A stretch of DNA of 64,000 nt from Pseudomonas sp. MAG733B (GTDB taxonomy: Bacteria; Pseudomonadota; Gammaproteobacteria; Pseudomonadales; Pseudomonadaceae). The stretch is taken from the NCBI RefSeq assembly GCF_036884845.1, contig NZ_CP145732.1:1922001-1986000 (forward strand), written 5' to 3'. Under the pieces are notes generated by a model. The model was not told the DNA's origin, did not search any database, and was given only the letters and a program-made list of their open reading frames with translations. The translations under genes were made by a program, and so were the position numbers. Positions 16,575 to 25,079 of the stretch are shown here, piece by piece; positions within the stretch are counted from its first letter, which is position 1, and every line of letters begins with the position of its first letter.

Positions 16575-17547
16575 ATGCAATCCAAAAATGGAACATTGCT
16601 CAGTGTGTATGGATATGACGCACTGAATCGTCTGGGTTTCTGTGCGCTATTCGGGCAATCAAGCACTAAACGGTTCTATATGAAGGATCGACTGGCAACT
16701 GAAATCGATAGCGCTGTGCAACGTTCTATTTTTCAGTGTGTTGGCGCAGTACATGCGCAGCAATGGTGCAGCCGGCACCACTTTGCTCGCCACTGATTTG
16801 AAGCGCTCTGTGTTGAATACGCTCGATGTGGGAAGACAACCCAACCCTCTCATTTATACACCCTATGGTCACCATTCTTCAGCAGGCGGTTTACTCAGCT
16901 TGCTCGGTTTCAATGGTGAACGGCGAGATCCGGTGACAGGACATTATTTGTTGGGCAATGGTTATCGTGCATTTAACCCGGTGTTGATGCGATTTAATAG
17001 TCCGGACAGTTTGAGTCCGTTTGATGAGGGCGGGGTAAATACCTATGCGTATTGCGGTGGAGATCCATTGAATCGTGAGGATCGTACGGGACATGTTTGG
17101 AATTTTCTAAAGCCCTTGTTAAGGGCTATGCATATCATAAAAAAACCGAACGCTTCGATGAATGTAACTCCATCTTCATTGAGTTCCGGGAATGTTGCGC
17201 AAAATGCTCCCGTAAATGTACCAGCCTCATCTGGTTTGCAACAATTGTCTGCGGGCAATAGTTCTAACCATGGCGTTCCTGCACCAGCCATTACCCCTGG
17301 ATCAGGTCCATCAAATCTCGGAAAGATTCCATTAATTCAGCGGCCAACGGATGTAGTTCGTAAGGTAGACATGGGTGGAAGAGTAATAGCTATGGTGCCT
17401 GTAAGCTCGACAGCAATGACCGATATCAGGACTCTCGCTCGACTTAATCCTGGGCTTGAGATTGGTAAACAGTCATCATTGATTCGGGGGTTTGCACAGC
17501 TTGAGGTATTACCTGAAGGCGAATATTACAGGTTCCCTAATACATGA
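16575..17547 (+). pseudogene. Rhs-repeat core protein gene, frameshifted near 16737
   Basis: Two overlapping frames together encode a small Rhs-type protein. 16575-16796 gives YGYDALNRLGF and RFYMKDRLATEI, the YD-repeat part. 16738-17547 gives LIYTPYGHHSS, LLGFNGERRDPVTGHYLLGN and RAFNPVLMRFNSPDS-type Rhs core sequence. A small indel at about 16737 breaks the frame just after RSIFQC. After the DRTGH junction comes a unique C terminus of about 150 residues ending YYRFPNT, the usual place for a toxin tip. Base composition is clearly more AT-rich than the neighbours, a sign of transfer. Programmed frameshifting or a sequencing error cannot be ruled out. No immunity gene is recognised next to it. 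Confidence 0.75.
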
Positions 17548-17720
17548 CAAATAACATGAAGGATGGAGGGCACTTTTGGAAAGTCCTTTTACTTAGCCAT
17601 TAATCGCCGTGTTGTGCTCGGCCATCAGCAGCCCCCTGAAGGGGCTGCATGACATTAACGAGCGAGACTGATCGTGGCTTTAGGACGTGTCTTGAATGAC
17701 TCAGTAGTTGTCCCTGTTTC

Positions 17721-18908
17721 TCAGGAGGGCAGGGCAGTGTTCTTGCGACTTGCCATCGCCGTCACCGCATAACCGATCAATGCAGCCAGAATCGAGCCAG
17801 TCAGAATCCCCATGCGGTCCATTCCGGCGTAGTCGCTGACACCCGGCTCGAAGGCCAGGGAGCCGACGAACAGGCTCATGGTGAAACCGATGCCGCAGAG
17901 AATTGCCACACCCAGGATCTGACCCCAATTGGCGCCTTGAGGCAGGGCGGCGATGCCGATTTTTACCGCCAGCCAGGTCAGGCCGAACACACCGACGGCC
18001 TTGCCCAGCAACAGGCCGACCGCGATGCCCATCGGTACGTCGTGGGTGAAGCTGTCGACGGTGACGCCGCTCAAGGACAGGCCTGCGTTTGCGAAGGCGA
18101 ACAGCGGCAGAATGCCGTAGGCCACCCACGGGTGCAGTGCGTGTTCGAGGGTCAGCAGCGGCGAAGGCTCGGCGTTTTTCGTGCGCAGCGGAATGCAGAA
18201 TGCCAGGGTCACACCGGCCAGCGTGGCGTGCACACCGCTCTTGAGTACGCAGACCCACAGGATCAAGCCAATGATCATGTATGGCCCGAGCTTGACCACG
18301 CCGAGCCGGTTCATACCGATCAGCGCCGCGATGCAAGCTGCGGCCAGCGCCAGGGACAGGGTCGACAGTGCGCCGGAATAGAAGATCGCAATGATTATGA
18401 TCGCGCCGAGGTCGTCGATGATCGCCAAGGTCATCAGGAACAGCTTCAGCGACACCGGAACCCGTTTGCCCAACAGTGCCAGCACGCCAAGGGCGAAAGC
18501 GATGTCGGTGGCGGTCGGGATTGCCCAGCCGCTCAGGGCCGCCGGGTTATCGCGGTTGAGGAACCAGTAGATCAGCGCCGGCACGACCATGCCGCCGATG
18601 GCCGCCGCACCGGGCAGGACAATCTGTGACGGCTTGGACAGTTGTCCGTCGAGAACTTCACGTTTCACTTCCAGCCCGATCAGCAGGAAGAACATCGCCA
18701 TCAGCCCGTCGTTGATCCACAACAGCAGTGGCTTGGCGATCTGCAAGGCGCCGACCTGGGCGACCACCGGGGTTTCCAGCAGACCGTTGTACAGCCACGA
18801 CAGTGGCGAGTTATTGATGATTAGAGCCATAGCTGCCGCAGCGATCAGTAACAGACCGCTGGCAGCTTCCAACTGAAAGAAACGCGTGAAAGTGCTACGC
18901 AGAGGCAA
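17721..18908 (-). CDS. nhaA: Na+/H+ antiporter NhaA
   Basis: The 395-residue inner-membrane protein has the NhaA fold. The ion-binding pair is visible as Asp165-Asp166 in [13 protein letters not shown], with the supporting Asp135 in [11 protein letters not shown] and a conserved Lys in [11 protein letters not shown]. It exchanges two H+ for one Na+ and is used for sodium and alkaline pH tolerance. The start appears to be TTG at 18908 with GGAGAG six bases upstream; no Met codon occurs before residue 27. The N terminus aligns with the family, so the rare start is favoured. Confidence 0.95.
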   Translation of the reverse strand: MPLRSTFTRFFQLEAASGLLLIAAAAMALIINNSPLSWLYNGLLETPVVAQVGALQIAKPLLLWINDGLMAMFFLLIGLEVKREVLDGQLSKPSQIVLPGAAAIGGMVVPALIYWFLNRDNPAALSGWAIPTATDIAFALGVLALLGKRVPVSLKLFLMTLAIIDDLGAIIIIAIFYSGALSTLSLALAAACIAALIGMNRLGVVKLGPYMIIGLILWVCVLKSGVHATLAGVTLAFCIPLRTKNAEPSPLLTLEHALHPWVAYGILPLFAFANAGLSLSGVTVDSFTHDVPMGIAVGLLLGKAVGVFGLTWLAVKIGIAALPQGANWGQILGVAILCGIGFTMSLFVGSLAFEPGVSDYAGMDRMGILTGSILAALIGYAVTAMASRKNTALPS

Positions 18909-18935
18909 GGTCGCTCTCCATCTGTGAATTCAAAA

Positions 18936-18995
18936 GGTGTTACACCCTAACAATTCCTGTTAGTTGTTAAAACAAAAGTTATATTCTTTTTTGTT
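18936..18995. promoter_or_regulatory. Cluster of small dyads in the nhaA / cysteine-synthase-like intergenic region
   Basis: Three adjacent inverted repeats occur: GGTGT-T-ACACC (18936-18946), CTAACA-ATTCC-TGTTAG (18947-18963) and AACAAAA/TTTTGTT (18971-18995). The stretch is AT-rich and lies between divergent starts, so it probably holds the promoters and regulator sites. No regulator is assigned. Confidence 0.45.
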
Positions 18996-19159
18996 ATATG
19001 TCGTTACAGGCGATCCAAGGCTACGGATCTGAGCCTAGCAGTTGCCAAGCGTATTGGACCTCAGCTGTATCTGTGCGTGATGTAGGTTTTTTCCTAAGCT
19101 TGAAGGCTGAGCCTTGCACCGAGAGGCCGACCTCTGCCCGATTCAACGAGAAAACCATC

Positions 19160-20254
19160 ATGAGCGACAACCGACAGTGGGCTCGCGAAGCCATCCGGAT
19201 CATCGAAGCCGACTTTCAGCGCAGCGCCGACACCCATCTGATCCCATTGCCGCTGCCGGGTTTTCCGGGCATCGAGTTGTACTTCAAGGATGAATCCAGC
19301 CATCCCACCGGCAGCCTCAAGCATCGGCTGGCGCGTTCGCTGTTTCTTTATGCGTTGTGTAACGGCTGGCTCAAACCTGGAGCGCCGGTCATTGAAGCGT
19401 CCAGCGGTTCGACGGCGATTTCCGAAGCGTACTTCGCGCGCATGCTGGGCTTGCCGTTCATTGCGGTGATGCCGGCAACCACGTCCAAGGAAAAGATCGC
19501 CCAGATCGCCTTTTACGGTGGCCAAAGCCATCTGGTGGACGATCCGACGCAGATCTACGCCGAATCCGAGCGTCTGGCCCGTGAGCACGACGGGCATTTC
19601 ATCGACCAGTTCACCTACGCCGAGCGCGCCACTGACTGGCGGGCGAACAACAACATCGCCGAGTCGATCTTCCAGCAGATGCGTTTCGAACAGCATCCGG
19701 AGCCGAGTTGGCTGATTTCCAGCCCCGGCACGGGCGGCACAACCGCGACGCTTGGCCGATACGTGCGTTATCGCCAGCATTGCACCCGCGTGCTGTGCGC
19801 CGATGCCGAACGTTCGGTGTTCTTCGATTATTACCAGACCGGCGATGCCAACCTGCGTCTGGATCACGGCTCGCGCATCGAAGGCATTGGCCGGCCGCGG
19901 GTGGAAGCGTCGTTTTTGCCCAAGGTGATCGACGCGATGGTCAAGGTGCCGGATGCATTGTCGCTGGCGGCGATGCATTACCTGGCGGAGCGCTTGGGTC
20001 GGCACGTAGGCGGATCAAGCGGGACTAATCTGATCGGCGCATTGATGGCGGCTCAGCACATGAAGACGGCGGGGGAGTCGGGATCGATGGTGGCGATTCT
20101 GTGTGATAGCGGCGAGCGTTATGCCACGACCTATTACGATCCAAAATGGCTCAAGGCACAGGGGTATGAGCTGAGTGGGTTGATTGATGCGGTGGCGGCG
20201 ACGGTTGAGCGCGGGGAGGCGCTACCGGCTTCGATTTTGCGCGCCAATATCTGA
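19160..20254 (+). CDS. PLP-dependent cysteine-synthase-family enzyme
   Basis: The 364-residue protein has fold type II of the CysK/CysM family. The PLP Lys lies in HPTGSLKHRLA (about residue 56). Substrate-loop motif ASSGSTAISEAYFA and phosphate loop SPGTGGTTATLGRYVRY are present. It is longer than CysK, with a distinct C terminus. Relatives are annotated as cysteine synthases or as cysteine desulfhydrases; the reaction cannot be decided here. ATG 19160 is chosen because family similarity begins there, although its ribosome-binding site is weak. It is divergent from nhaA. Confidence 0.85.
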   Translation: MSDNRQWAREAIRIIEADFQRSADTHLIPLPLPGFPGIELYFKDESSHPTGSLKHRLARSLFLYALCNGWLKPGAPVIEASSGSTAISEAYFARMLGLPFIAVMPATTSKEKIAQIAFYGGQSHLVDDPTQIYAESERLAREHDGHFIDQFTYAERATDWRANNNIAESIFQQMRFEQHPEPSWLISSPGTGGTTATLGRYVRYRQHCTRVLCADAERSVFFDYYQTGDANLRLDHGSRIEGIGRPRVEASFLPKVIDAMVKVPDALSLAAMHYLAERLGRHVGGSSGTNLIGALMAAQHMKTAGESGSMVAILCDSGERYATTYYDPKWLKAQGYELSGLIDAVAATVERGEALPASILRANI

Positions 20255-20273
20255 ATTCATAGACGCTGAGTAA

Positions 20274-20369
20274 ACCTGTGGGAGCGGGCTTGCCCGCGAT
20301 GGCGGCATCATATCCAACAAATTTGTTGGCTGATCTAACGCTATCGCGGGCAAGCCCGCTCCCACAGGG
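20274..20369. repeat. REP pair with 16-bp palindrome in spacer
   Basis: Arms 20274-20302 and 20342-20369 (GTGGGAGCGGGCTTGCCCGC core) flank a spacer that contains the perfect palindrome CCAACAAATTTGTTGG at 20314-20329. Confidence 0.9.
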
Positions 20370-20395
20370 TTTTGTGTTGTATCAGATAGTGTTTA

Positions 20396-22009
20396 TCAGG
20401 CTTCGAGGCCGAGGATATCCCGTGCGACAGCCTCGGCAATCCGGATCCCGTCCACGCCCGCCGACAGAATCCCGCCCGCATAACCTGCGCCTTCACCGGC
20501 CGGGAACAAGCCCTTCACGTTCAGGCTTTGCATCGACTCGTTGCGGGTGATCCGCAGTGGCGATGAGGTGCGGGTCTCGATCCCGGTCAACACAGCGTCG
20601 TGCAACGAGTAACCGCGAATCTGCTTCTCGAACGCCGGCAATGCTTCGCGAATCGCTTCGATGGCGAAGTCTGGCAAAGCCAAGGCCAGATCGCCCAAGG
20701 CGACACCCGGCTTGTAGGACGGTTCGACGCTGCCCAGCTCGGTGGACGGCTTGCCGGCGATGAAGTCGCCAACCAGTTGCGCCGGGGCTTCGTAGTTGCT
20801 GCCGCCCAGCACAAAGGCGTGGGACTCCAGGCGCTCCTGCAATTCGATGCCGGCCAGCGGGCCGCCCGGATAATCGACTTCCGGGGTAATCCCGACGACG
20901 ATCCCGGAGTTGGCGTTACGTTCGTTACGCGAGTACTGGCTCATGCCGTTGGTCACGACACGGTTCGGCTCGGAAGTCGCCGCCACCACGGTACCGCCCG
21001 GGCACATGCAGAAGCTGTAGACCGAACGGCCGTTCTTGGCGTGGTGCACCAGTTTGTAGTCGGCGGCGCCGAGTTTCGGGTGGCCGGCGTACTTGCCCAG
21101 GCGCGCGCGGTCGATCAGCGACTGCGGGTGCTCTATACGGAAACCCACCGAGAACGGCTTGGCCTCCATGTACACACCGCGACCGTGGAGCATGCGGAAG
21201 GTGTCGCGGGCGCTGTGGCCGAGGGCCAGGATCACGTGTTTCGAGTGGATGTGCTCGCCACCGTTGAGTTCGACGCCCACCAGTTGCCCGTCTTCGATCA
21301 GTACGTCGGTGACGCGTTGCTGGAAGCGTACTTCGCCGCCCAATGCACGAATCTGCTCACGCATGTTTTCCACGACACCGGTCAGACGGAACGTACCGAT
21401 GTGCGGTTTGCTGACATAGAGGATTTCTTCCGGCGCGCCGGCCTTGACGAACTCGTGCAGGACTTTGCGGCCAATGAATTTCGGGTCCTTGATCTGGCTG
21501 TAAAGCTTGCCGTCGGAGAAGGTCCCCGCGCCGCCTTCGCCGAACTGCACGTTGGATTCCGGGTTTAGCACGCTTTTTCGCCACAGGCCCCAGGTGTCTT
21601 TGGTGCGCTGGCGCACTTCGGTGCCGCGTTCGAGGATGATCGGCTTGAAGCCCATTTGCGCGAGCAGCAGGCCGGCGAAAATCCCGCACGGGCCGAACCC
21701 GACGACGATCGGGCGAGCGCTCAGATCGGCCGGTGCCTGGCCGACTTCCTTGTAGCTGACATCCGGTGCCACGTTGACGTTACGGTCATCGGCGAACTTG
21801 TGCAGCACCGCCGCCTCATCGCGAACGTTGAGGTCGATGGTGTAGATGAAACACAGTTCGGAGGACTTTTTGCGCGCATCGTAGCTGCGCTTGAACAAGG
21901 TGAAATCGAGCAAATCATCGCTGGCGATGCCCAGACGCTGCACGATGGCAGGGCGCAGGTCTTCTTCGGGATGGTCGATAGGCAGCTTGAGTTCAGTGAT
22001 TCGTAACAT
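20396..22009 (-). CDS. FAD-dependent dehydrogenase of unknown substrate
   Basis: The 537-residue protein belongs to the uncharacterised COG2509-type flavoprotein dehydrogenases. The N-terminal domain of about 95 residues has a ferredoxin-like pattern (ELCFIYTIDLNV). The dinucleotide motif VVGFGPCGIFAGLLLA comes near residue 102. Later VILALGHSARDTF and GLFPAGEGAGYAGGILSAGVDG mark the second nucleotide loop and C-terminal FAD contact. A CMCPGG motif (about 340) is conserved in this group. It is probably cytoplasmic. The gene is monocistronic between a REP pair and a lipoprotein gene. Confidence 0.88.
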   Translation of the reverse strand: MLRITELKLPIDHPEEDLRPAIVQRLGIASDDLLDFTLFKRSYDARKKSSELCFIYTIDLNVRDEAAVLHKFADDRNVNVAPDVSYKEVGQAPADLSARPIVVGFGPCGIFAGLLLAQMGFKPIILERGTEVRQRTKDTWGLWRKSVLNPESNVQFGEGGAGTFSDGKLYSQIKDPKFIGRKVLHEFVKAGAPEEILYVSKPHIGTFRLTGVVENMREQIRALGGEVRFQQRVTDVLIEDGQLVGVELNGGEHIHSKHVILALGHSARDTFRMLHGRGVYMEAKPFSVGFRIEHPQSLIDRARLGKYAGHPKLGAADYKLVHHAKNGRSVYSFCMCPGGTVVAATSEPNRVVTNGMSQYSRNERNANSGIVVGITPEVDYPGGPLAGIELQERLESHAFVLGGSNYEAPAQLVGDFIAGKPSTELGSVEPSYKPGVALGDLALALPDFAIEAIREALPAFEKQIRGYSLHDAVLTGIETRTSSPLRITRNESMQSLNVKGLFPAGEGAGYAGGILSAGVDGIRIAEAVARDILGLEA

Positions 22010-22104
22010 GGCAGGATCCGGTTCGCGGGGCGCACAACTGCGCCAGGGCGTTTGAAGCCGGCGATTATAAGCTCCAACGGCCCCGCCACGTGAGGCTTAA
22101 ACGA

Positions 22105-22770
22105 TCAGTCGTCGCGCGATCCGCCGAAATACCCGCAACCGCGCTGCACCTGGCCATCGATACGCAGTTCGGCTGTCATGTGCTGAATGCTGCCGGTATT
22201 GCCGTCGACGCAGCGCTGCGGTGCGACCCACAGTTCGATGTGCTGATTGTTGGCTTCGGTGCTCAGGTTGAAGCGACCATCGCCCAGTTGTTCTTCAACG
22301 TAAGGTACTGCCAAGGGTGGCTGGCCGGCGCGATCGATGATCATGCCTTTGCCGCTGACTTTCACGTTCCACTCCGGGGTGTGGCCGGCGGCGCGCAGGA
22401 TCAGCAGTTTGAAATTGGGATCTTCACAGGCATTGCCCGAGCGCTCCACACGGTACAGCGTTTCCAGATCGAGCTGGCCATCGCCGTTGCCGGTAACGAT
22501 CCGCCCGCGCACATCGGCGAACAGCTTACCCTGGGCATCGGCCAGGCTCGCAGCCTGTTGCAGCACGCTGGTGCCGCCCGTGTCGTTGACCACATAACGA
22601 CGCTGGTCGCCGCACGGCTGGAACAACAGCTTGCCGTCCGCCGCCGTCAACTGGCCTTGCATGCGGGTCTGGCCGACGTGGGAGGCGCTTTCACGTGAGC
22701 CATCGAGCAACTGGCAGGCGGCGAACAGCGGAAGCAGGGCAACGAGGACTAGGGAACGGGCAACACGCAT
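22105..22770 (-). CDS. Putative lipoprotein, COG3650-like
   Basis: The 221-residue protein has lipobox FAACQ (about Cys19). Its mature part carries the motifs LLFQPCGDQRRYVVND and a C-terminal small domain ending QRGCGYFGGSRDD with paired Cys, as in uncharacterised envelope proteins related to heat-shock protein HslJ/META regions. ATG 22770 is chosen over an in-frame codon 18 bases upstream because AGGAGA is correctly spaced. No function is established. Confidence 0.75.
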   Translation of the reverse strand: MRVARSLVLVALLPLFAACQLLDGSRESASHVGQTRMQGQLTAADGKLLFQPCGDQRRYVVNDTGGTSVLQQAASLADAQGKLFADVRGRIVTGNGDGQLDLETLYRVERSGNACEDPNFKLLILRAAGHTPEWNVKVSGKGMIIDRAGQPPLAVPYVEEQLGDGRFNLSTEANNQHIELWVAPQRCVDGNTGSIQHMTAELRIDGQVQRGCGYFGGSRDD

Positions 22771-22856
22771 CTTGGGGTCTCCTGACAAGTGCCGCCACGT
22801 TACTCAGCCTGACCGTTCATCACAACCCGTTATCGTTTCCACTTTGTATGGGTACT

Positions 22857-22885
22857 GAAAGATCGCAGCCTTCGGCAGCTCCTAC
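22857..22885. repeat. REP arm left of the IS110 element
   Basis: A single GATCGCAGCCTTCGGCAGCT arm abuts the element. Its partner, a diverged reverse-complement arm, lies on the far side at 24344-24374. Confidence 0.8.
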
Positions 22886-24193
22886 TGGAAACACGCATAC
22901 CTCTGTAATTGGATGGACTCGCCCAAGCCGAGGCGTCAATGCGCCACGGTGGCAGTCTAAACAGCCAACGACAGCGAGGGCGAGTCCATGAAAAATCATA
23001 GTTCGTTTGATCAATCCGTGTCTTCTTCCGATTTGTCGGCCTGCACAACCTTGGCGGTCGACCTGGCCAAACAGGTCTTTCAGGTCGCCGGTGAAGATAT
23101 CCTCGGCCAGGTGTTCTACGAGCAGCGGATCAAGTCGCGCGAGGCGTTTTATGATTTTCTCCGACAGTTGCCGCCGCATGTCGTGGTTTTGATGGAGACC
23201 GGTCCGGGTGCCCAGGCTTGGGCCCGGCAGCTGCAAGACCAAGGCAATCCGGTGCGGATTCTTCCAGCCGGTTTGGTGGCCACACATCGCAGCGGGCCTA
23301 AAAATGATCGCAACGATGCGCTGGCGATTCTGCGGGCTAATCGCGATGAAAAAATCTGCGCAGTACCGGTCAAAAGCGTTACGGCGCTGGCAATGCAGGC
23401 GTTGCATCGCGCCCGCCAGGGCTATGTGCGTCGACGCACGGCCCTCAGTAATCAGATGCGCGGCCTGCTGCTTGAGCACGGCGTAGCCTTGGCGCAGGGC
23501 GATGTTGCGATCAGCCAGAAAATTCCGCGGGTGCTGGAAGATGCCACCCAACCGGTGCCGGGCCTGCTGCGTGAACTGATCGACGAACTGTTGGCCGAGT
23601 GGCGCCATTTGGGCGAGCGCATCAGCGTACTGACGGGACGCCTGGAAGTGGCCGCCAACACCGACATGACGGCGAAGCGGCTAATGACTGTGCGCGGCAT
23701 CGGCCCGATCACTGCCACGGCACTGGTGGCCAAGGAAACCAAGCCTGAGCGATTTCCCAATGCCCGCAAGTTTGCCGCGTACTTTGGCATGGTGCCTGAC
23801 CAGCACAGCAGCGGGGAGACGGTCCGGCTGGGGGGCATGACCAAGCGAGGTGATGCTTATTTACGCAGCCTGATGATCCAGGGAGCCCATGCGGTGCTGC
23901 AACAACTACGACCTGATTCCCAGCAACCCGATGACCGCCGCTTGTTGCACTGGATGAGCCGGTTGGGCCGTAAGGAGGCTGCGATCAGGCTAGCCAACCG
24001 CAACCTGCGAATCGTCTGGGTGCTTCTACAGAATGACCAGACTTATCGTCGCCACGCGGGTGATGGCCAGCCAGCGACGATGGGCCACTGAGCGACAGAG
24101 TTCTGCCACCGAGGTACTAACCGTCTGACCCTCTGCTGAAAAAAATTGACCCCAGGTAAGACCGGCGTGGATTGATGCCTAAGCTCCTACTGG
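22877..24193 (+). mobile_element. IS110-family insertion sequence at a REP arm
   Basis: The recombinase gene is flanked by AGCTCCTACTGG at both 22877-22888 and 24182-24193. This defines a 1305-bp unit whose left copy is the 3' end of a REP arm. Non-coding ends are about 99 bases (left) and 90 bases (right). No terminal inverted repeats or generated target duplication are needed in this family. The left end holds a perfect 12-bp dyad (22913-22924 with 22978-22989) that covers the first two bases of the recombinase start codon. Confidence 0.75.
22988..24091 (+). CDS. IS110-family DEDD recombinase (transposase)
   Basis: The 367-residue protein is a full-length IS110-type recombinase. The RuvC-like DEDD residues appear as Asp25 (LAVDLAKQ), Glu70 (VLMETGPGA) and Asp107/Asp110 (KNDRNDA). 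The C-terminal domain has VRGIGPITATAL (helix-hairpin-helix) and HSSGETVRLGGMTKRGDAYLR, with the conserved serine near 274-275. Relatives in P. putida (ISPpu9/ISPpu10 type) are known to insert at REP sequences, which fits its position. The reading frame is intact. The start codon sits at the edge of a 12-bp dyad, which could restrict translation. Confidence 0.93.
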   Translation: MKNHSSFDQSVSSSDLSACTTLAVDLAKQVFQVAGEDILGQVFYEQRIKSREAFYDFLRQLPPHVVVLMETGPGAQAWARQLQDQGNPVRILPAGLVATHRSGPKNDRNDALAILRANRDEKICAVPVKSVTALAMQALHRARQGYVRRRTALSNQMRGLLLEHGVALAQGDVAISQKIPRVLEDATQPVPGLLRELIDELLAEWRHLGERISVLTGRLEVAANTDMTAKRLMTVRGIGPITATALVAKETKPERFPNARKFAAYFGMVPDQHSSGETVRLGGMTKRGDAYLRSLMIQGAHAVLQQLRPDSQQPDDRRLLHWMSRLGRKEAAIRLANRNLRIVWVLLQNDQTYRRHAGDGQPATMGH

Positions 24194-24343
24194 CCTTCGA
24201 GGCCTGACTGTAATCGGCATACCACGAGCTTTTCCAATTTTGGCCAGAAGCCGAAGACGGCTTCCACGAATAGGCCTAATACATAGATGCAACGGGGCAG
24301 CGGTTTTTCAAAAGCGGGTAGACAGTGGGTGCGAGTCCATACA

Positions 24344-24374
24344 TAGGAGCTGGCGCAGCCTGCGATCTTTTGAT
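24344..24374. repeat. REP arm right of the IS110 element
   Basis: TAGGAGCTGGCGCAGCCTGC followed by GATCTTTTGATCTT is a diverged reverse-complement arm of the GATCGCAGCC REP family. The roughly 150 bases between the IS end and this arm hold no gene. Confidence 0.75.
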
Positions 24375-24376
24375 CT

Positions 24377-24973
24377 TCAGATGTGAAAGGTCTGACCCGT
24401 TTGCAGGCCTTCGACACTTTTGGCGTAGGCCAGCGCCACATCTACCGCAGGAACCGGCTTGAAGCCACGGAAGTAAGGCGCGTATTTGCCCATGGCTTCG
24501 ACGAGGACGTTGGGGCTGATCGAGTTCACCCGCAGGCCGCGCGGCAGTTCGATGGCCGCGGCACGCACGAAGCTGTCCAGCGCACCGTTGACCAGCGCTG
24601 CCGAGGCGCCGCTGCGGATCGGATCGTGACTGAGCACGCCGGTGGTGAGGGTGAACGATGCGCCGTCATTGGCGAAATCGCGGCCGATCAGCACCAGGTT
24701 GACCTGGCCCATCAGTTTGTCCTTCAGGCCCAGGGCAAAACTCTCTTCGGTCATTTCGGCCAGCGGTGCGAAGGTCACGTTGCCGGCGGCGCAAATCAGT
24801 GCGTCGAACTTGCCGGTCTGCTCGAATAGTTTGCGAATCGAAGCGCTGTCGCTGATATCCACCTGAAAATCACCGCTGTTGCGGCCGATGCGGATGATTT
24901 CATGACGTTGCGACAGTTCTTTATCGACGGCCGATCCGATGGTGCCGCCTGCGCCGATCAAAAGAATTTTCAT
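24377..24973 (-). CDS. SDR-fold protein lacking the Tyr-Lys catalytic pair
   Basis: The 198-residue protein begins with the Rossmann motif LLIGAGGTIGSAV and has CAAGNVTFAPL, the NNAG-like motif. The usual YxxxK is absent: the aligned segment reads SGASAALVNGALDSFVRAAA, with Ala and Asn in place of Tyr and Lys. Short SDR relatives with this feature occur in pseudomonads. It may use another mechanism or act as a binding protein. It is divergent from a LysR-type regulator 106 bases away, the usual pairing of regulator and target. Confidence 0.85.
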   Translation of the reverse strand: MKILLIGAGGTIGSAVDKELSQRHEIIRIGRNSGDFQVDISDSASIRKLFEQTGKFDALICAAGNVTFAPLAEMTEESFALGLKDKLMGQVNLVLIGRDFANDGASFTLTTGVLSHDPIRSGASAALVNGALDSFVRAAAIELPRGLRVNSISPNVLVEAMGKYAPYFRGFKPVPAVDVALAYAKSVEGLQTGQTFHI

Positions 24974-25079
24974 GGGTGCTGATCCTCAAGTGGGTTGAAT
25001 GAGGTTTCAGTTTAGAGTGGTTTTTTCTGCGGATAAGCGTGCTAATAGGCAACCTTTGGTTTTCTATTGGAAACAATCC

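Noticed and set aside
17628..17648. GCAGCCCC/GGGGCTGC stem-loop past nhaA
   Set aside because: The stem is good, but no T run follows on either strand and it lies over 70 bases past the stop, so a terminator call is not justified.
22947..24111. A 9-bp inverted repeat (CGGTGGCAG / CTGCCACCG) near the two ends of the IS110 unit
   Set aside because: It lies about 58 and 70 bases inside the ends, not at the expected subterminal positions, and a match this short could arise by chance.
24187..24441. An 84-codon frame across the right REP arm and the end of the SDR gene
   Set aside because: It overlaps the repeat and antisense SDR sequence and has no independent support.
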